Shown here: positions 7,905 to 10,311 of the stretch, in pieces
Position numbering within the stretch: position 1 is the stretch's first letter
How the letters are laid out: each line of letters starts with the position of its first letter
NCBI GenBank assembly: GCA_934645275.1
Contig: CAKUDW010000052.1
Coordinates: 1-10,311, forward strand
Source of the DNA: an uncultured Clostridia bacterium
Lineage (GTDB): Bacteria > Bacillota_A > Clostridia > Christensenellales > Aristaeellaceae
Length of the DNA: 10,311 nt
Reading direction: 5' to 3'
Notes under the pieces: generated by a model
What the model saw: the letters and a program-made list of their open reading frames with translations, nothing else
Told to the model about the DNA's origin: nothing
Database searches by the model: none
Program-made: the position numbers and the translations under genes

Positions 7905-7926
7905 TGCTTTTTCCTCCTTCAATTTT

Positions 7927-7945
7927 GCGGAAGCCTCGCTTCCGC
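7927..7945 (-). promoter_or_regulatory. Stem-loop in the 5' leader of the receptor mRNA
   Basis: GCGGAAGC (7927-7934) pairs perfectly with GCTTCCGC (7938-7945) around a 3-base loop. It lies between the predicted transcription start (about 7949) and the AAGGAGG site, so it would be nearly at the 5' end of the transcript. It has no following U-tract on the minus strand. A 5' stabiliser or a site that tunes translation is plausible. Confidence 0.5.
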
Positions 7946-7955
7946 GTGCATGCTT

Positions 7956-7984
7956 ATTATAACAAGCTCCATATGCTTTTTTAA
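7956..7984 (-). promoter_or_regulatory. Promoter of the leftward importer operon
   Basis: On the minus strand there is a perfect -10 TATAAT (7961 to 7956), a 17-base spacer, and -35 TTAAAA (7984 to 7979; 4 of 6 consensus). The start point would be near 7949, giving a leader of about 45 bases. The weak -35 fits an activator-dependent promoter. Confidence 0.65.
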
Positions 7985-8008
7985 AGCAACAATTTTTGGC
8001 TTTGAGAG

Positions 8009-8042
8009 TATGATTTTTGTATCATTAATTCGTTATCATAAA
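8009..8042. promoter_or_regulatory. Candidate operator: TATCATWAA repeats between the divergent promoters
   Basis: TATCATTAA (8020-8028) and TATCATAAA (8034-8042) are direct repeats with 8 of 9 matches, 14 bases apart. A weaker copy, TATGATTTT, lies at 8009-8017. ATGAT (8010-8014) and ATCAT (8021-8025) also form an inverted pair with a 6-base spacer. The second copy ends 5 bases before the -35 of the rightward promoter, a typical activator position. AraC-family regulators often bind direct repeats, so the regulator encoded here is a candidate. The 14-base spacing is not a whole number of helical turns, and the region is AT-rich. Confidence 0.3.
8024..8039 (+). promoter_or_regulatory. Weak cre-like site (carbon catabolite control), speculative
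   Basis: TTAATTCGTTATCA (8025-8038) fits the CcpA consensus TGWNANCGNTNWCA at all but two specified positions (T for G at position 2, T for A at position 5). It lies just upstream of the kinase promoter, where catabolite control would make sense, but it overlaps the repeats described above and may be chance. Confidence 0.15.
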
Positions 8043-8047
8043 CATAA

Positions 8048-8076
8048 TTGACTTTCGAAAATCGTTTACTTATAAT
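8048..8076 (+). promoter_or_regulatory. Promoter of the rightward kinase operon
   Basis: -35 TTGACT (8048-8053; 5 of 6), spacer of exactly 17 bases, -10 TATAAT (8071-8076; 6 of 6). This is close to the sigma-A consensus. The start point would be near 8083, giving a leader of about 35 bases before the kinase. An 8-base palindrome TTTCGAAA (8053-8060) sits in the spacer and could be a repressor half-site or chance. Confidence 0.8.
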
Positions 8077-8118
8077 AATTCATGTCAAACTCAAGCATGT
8101 AAAGGGAGAATCTTTATA

Positions 8119-9630
8119 ATGAAAAAGTACCTGCTCACCGTAGACAACGGAGGGACCTACATCAAGGGAGCGCTGTTTAACCGGGAGGGACGGCAGATCG
8201 CGCAGGCGAAGGAGCGAAGCCAGCTGATTTCGCCAAAGAGCGGCTGGCTGGAATATAACCAGAGCACGCTCTGGGAGATCAACTGCCGGTTGATTCGTTC
8301 GCTGCTGGAAACCTCCGGCATAAGCCCTGCCGAGGTTGCCTGCGTGGGCTTTTCCGCGCAGGGATGCGGGCTCTATATAGTCGACAAAAACGGCGAAGAA
8401 ATCCGAAACGGCATCGCCTCATCGGACAGCCGGGCGCTGGATATCGCGGAGCGCTGGGAAACGGACGGTACCGCCGACCGTCTCTATCCCTATATTTACC
8501 GCCGCAATTCCTCCAGCCACGCCAACACCCTGCTGCGCTGGATGAAGGAAAACGAGCCGGAAAACTACGCGCGCATCGGCTACATTTTTTCCATGAAGGA
8601 CGTACTGATTCACCGCATCACCGGCAGACCCGTCGCTTCCATGGGCTGTCTTTCCGTCAGCGGCCTGATGAACCTGCAAACCGGCAAAATTGATCCGATG
8701 CTCGCCGAAGCCTTCGGAATTCCCGAAATGGCGGATAAATTTGCCCCGTTGTATTGGGACAACGAGATCTGTGGCGCGGTATCGGCGCAGGCCGCGGCGC
8801 AATGCGGTCTGGCCGAGGGCACGCCCGTGGTCGCCGGCCATCACGATGTACTGGCGAGCGCCATGTCTCTGGGCGTACTCAACAGCGAGCCGCTCTTTAT
8901 CATTACCGGCACCTGCGCCATCAACGCCTACGCGTCTCCCACACCTATACTGAACGGCACGGTTCGCTACAACGAGCTGTACGCGTTCCCCGGACTCTAC
9001 CTGATCGAGGAAGGTTTCTTCGCCTCCTCCGGTTCACTGGAGTGGGTTATTCAGGCGCTCTACGGCGAAGCGGCGCGCGGCAGCGCGGAGCTCTATGCTG
9101 AAATCAACCGCATGATTTCTGAAACTCCGCCCGCGCCCGGGCAGCCCTTCTTCCTGCCCTATCTGCGTGGCTGGCGCGATAACGCCGACGCCAGCGGTTG
9201 TTGGATCGGCCTGCACGGCGAGCATACGCGCGCAAACATGCTGCGCGCGGTGTACGAAGGCGTAGCCTTCTCCCACATGTTGCAGATCGAACATCTGCTG
9301 GCGAACCGCGAAAAGCCCGCGCTCATCCGCATGGCAGGCGGCGCGTGCAATTCTCCGGAATGGGTGCAGATTTTCGCAGACGCGCTAAACACGGCCATTG
9401 AAATCACGCCCGATTCTGAAATGGGCACGTTGGGAACCGCCATCACGGCCGCTGCGGCCGCGGGCTTCTATTCCTCGCTGGAAGAAGCCTACGCACATAT
9501 GCGCGGCCAGACGCGAATTGTTCGTCCCATTCCCGAAAACGTCGGAATCTACGCCGAAAAATTTGCCCATTACAAGGCGTTGGTGGAAAAGCTGGACGGC
9601 GTATGGGGCGTGCTCAAGGTTGGAGAATAA
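8119..9630 (+). CDS. FGGY-family sugar kinase, L-xylulose/3-keto-L-gulonate kinase-like (LyxK/YiaP)
   Basis: This cytoplasmic enzyme transfers phosphate from ATP to a sugar, probably a ketose. The 503 residues are full length for the FGGY family. The N-terminal ATP-fold motif is DNGGTYIKGALF (9-20). The segment GFSAQGCGLYIVDKNG (77-92) and LLRWMKENEPENYARIG (138-154) match what I remember of E. coli LyxK closely. The catalytic base is probably D243 in GHHDVLASAMSLG. A GTCAINAY turn (264-271) and the C-terminal MAGGACNSPEWVQIFADAL (405-423) complete the family pattern. AAAGGGAG lies 10 bases before the ATG. It starts the rightward operon, 98 bases ahead of an HPS/KGPDC-like enzyme; kinase plus phosphoketose decarboxylase is the logic of the ula and yia pathways. 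Family is secure; the substrate (L-xylulose, 3-keto-L-gulonate or another ketose) is inferred. Confidence 0.93.
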   Translation: MKKYLLTVDNGGTYIKGALFNREGRQIAQAKERSQLISPKSGWLEYNQSTLWEINCRLIRSLLETSGISPAEVACVGFSAQGCGLYIVDKNGEEIRNGIASSDSRALDIAERWETDGTADRLYPYIYRRNSSSHANTLLRWMKENEPENYARIGYIFSMKDVLIHRITGRPVASMGCLSVSGLMNLQTGKIDPMLAEAFGIPEMADKFAPLYWDNEICGAVSAQAAAQCGLAEGTPVVAGHHDVLASAMSLGVLNSEPLFIITGTCAINAYASPTPILNGTVRYNELYAFPGLYLIEEGFFASSGSLEWVIQALYGEAARGSAELYAEINRMISETPPAPGQPFFLPYLRGWRDNADASGCWIGLHGEHTRANMLRAVYEGVAFSHMLQIEHLLANREKPALIRMAGGACNSPEWVQIFADALNTAIEITPDSEMGTLGTAITAAAAAGFYSSLEEAYAHMRGQTRIVRPIPENVGIYAEKFAHYKALVEKLDGVWGVLKVGE

Positions 9631-9639
9631 GCGAGGGCG

Positions 9640-9659
9640 CGGCTGGCAGGCGCCGGCCG
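9640..9659 (+). repeat. GC-rich hairpin after the kinase stop, without a U-tract
   Basis: CGGCTGGC (9640-9647) pairs with GCCGGCCG (9652-9659) around AGGC, 8 pairs including one G-U. The sequence after it (GTTCCGCTGC) has no U-run, so it is unlikely to be an intrinsic terminator. It may stabilise the kinase mRNA or tune read-through into the next gene. Confidence 0.4.
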
Positions 9660-9714
9660 GTTCCGCTGCATTCACAATAAAACGGTATCATATACACATA
9701 TTCATTCAAATTAC

Positions 9715-9721
9715 AAGGAGG
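9715..9721 (+). promoter_or_regulatory. Strong ribosome binding site for the HPS/KGPDC-like gene
   Basis: AAGGAGG stands 7 bases before the ATG at 9729. The AT-rich stretch ahead of it (9671-9714) contains TTCACA and TATCAT or TATACA elements, but no pair with acceptable spacing, so I do not call a separate promoter. Confidence 0.75.
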
Positions 9722-9728
9722 AATACCC

Positions 9729-10311
9729 ATGAAATTGCAGGCTGCAATCGATCTGCCTTCCATTGAAGAAGCGCTGAAACTGATGGAAAAAATTCATCCC
9801 TATGTGGATATCATCGAAATCGGAACCTTTCTGGGGCTGATTGAAGGCTACTCCGCAGTTGAAACGATGAAGAAGGCCTATCCGGACAAGCTGGTGCTGG
9901 CCGACAACAAGATTGTGGACGGCGGCTACGACATCGGCAGCTACGCCTACGACAAGGGCGCGGACATCGTCACCACCATCGGCCTGACCAACAACGAAAC
10001 CTGCTCCGGCCTGGTGCGCGCAGCGCACGAACGCGGCAAATTCGCAATGGTAGATGTGATCGGCGTGCCGAAGCTGTATGAACGCTGTCTCGAGCTGGAC
10101 GATATGGGCTTCGATTACATTCTCCTGCACACCGCGCACGACATGCTGGACTACGCTGGCGCGCCGATTGAGGATTTGAAGTACGTCAAGTCCCACGTCA
10201 AGCATGCGAAGGTCGGCATTTCCGGCGGCATTACCGTGGATCAGCTCCCCGAAATTGCCAAGGCTGAACCCGATTGGGTCGTCGTCGGCAGCGCCCTGTA
10301 TAAAGCTCCCG
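9729..10311 (+). CDS. 3-hexulose-6-phosphate synthase / 3-keto-L-gulonate-6-phosphate decarboxylase family enzyme, cut by window edge
   Basis: This enzyme of the OMP-decarboxylase superfold acts on a phosphoketose, using a metal-bound enediolate. Residues 1-194 are present out of about 205-215. The active-site set is intact: D8 in AIDLP, E30 in VDIIEIGT, and D59, K61 and D64 in LADNKIVDGG. The C-terminal phosphate-binding region is GISGGI followed by VVVGSAL. The frame, with MVDVIGV, GFDYILLHTAHD and KAEPDWVVVGS, is nearer to 3-hexulose-6-phosphate synthase. But KIxDxG resembles the decarboxylase (UlaD/SgbH), and its diagnostic arginines in the HRSRD and AGRS motifs are absent here. Position behind a LyxK-like kinase favours decarboxylation or a related lyase step in sugar catabolism rather than formaldehyde fixation. 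No hexulose-phosphate isomerase is visible before the edge. Confidence 0.88.
   Translation, partial: MKLQAAIDLPSIEEALKLMEKIHPYVDIIEIGTFLGLIEGYSAVETMKKAYPDKLVLADNKIVDGGYDIGSYAYDKGADIVTTIGLTNNETCSGLVRAAHERGKFAMVDVIGVPKLYERCLELDDMGFDYILLHTAHDMLDYAGAPIEDLKYVKSHVKHAKVGISGGITVDQLPEIAKAEPDWVVVGSALYKAP

Noticed and set aside
7905..7922. Longer receptor start at TTG 7922
   Set aside because: The added codons are the ribosome binding site itself (AAGGAGG) and would precede a proper signal peptide. The same argument removes GTG 4243 for permease 2 and TTG 6751 for the ATPase.
9631..9728. Separate promoter ahead of the HPS/KGPDC-like gene
   Set aside because: TTCACA and TATCAT or TATACA elements are present but spaced 9 or 14 bases, and TTCCGC-TATCAT at 19 bases is poor. 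Co-transcription with the kinase is simpler.

Overview
The window is bacterial chromosomal DNA, most likely from a Gram-positive anaerobe of the Bacillota (Clostridia-like). The reasons are strong AAGGAGG-type ribosome binding sites, consensus sigma-A-type promoters, a YesM/YesN-type two-component pair beside a sugar ABC importer, and TTG and GTG starts. This lineage call is an inference from style. It is a single sugar-uptake and sugar-catabolism locus with a divergent promoter region near position 8000. I see no mobile element, tRNA, rRNA or CRISPR.

Leftward (minus strand) from about 7950 run six genes: a periplasmic-binding-protein-like sugar receptor, a gap of about 200 bases with a strong palindromic hairpin, a double-domain sugar ATPase, two membrane permeases, a YesM-like sensor histidine kinase, and its AraC-type response regulator. 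The regulator runs off the left edge. From the ATPase to the last permease the genes overlap or nearly touch. The kinase and regulator overlap by 4 bases. The regulator was translated by hand from the minus strand: it is open from a GTG at 1402 to the window edge (467 residues seen).

Rightward (plus strand) from about 8080 run an FGGY-family sugar kinase resembling L-xylulose/3-keto-L-gulonate kinase (LyxK/YiaP), then an OMP-decarboxylase-superfold enzyme of the 3-hexulose-6-phosphate synthase / 3-keto-L-gulonate-6-phosphate decarboxylase family, cut by the right edge.

The working model is that the receptor and ABC importer bring in a sugar or keto-sugar, the FGGY kinase phosphorylates it, and the HPS/KGPDC-like enzyme removes CO2 or cleaves off formaldehyde to feed a pentulose phosphate into central metabolism. 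The two-component pair, probably co-transcribed with the importer, would sense the sugar outside the cell and control both divergent promoters. The substrate is not settled by the sequence. The last enzyme carries motifs from both branches of its family, so the locus may encode a sugar pathway that is not yet described.

Several naive longest-ORF starts in this window are wrong because they run through the ribosome binding site. Corrected starts are given for the receptor, the ATPase and both permeases.
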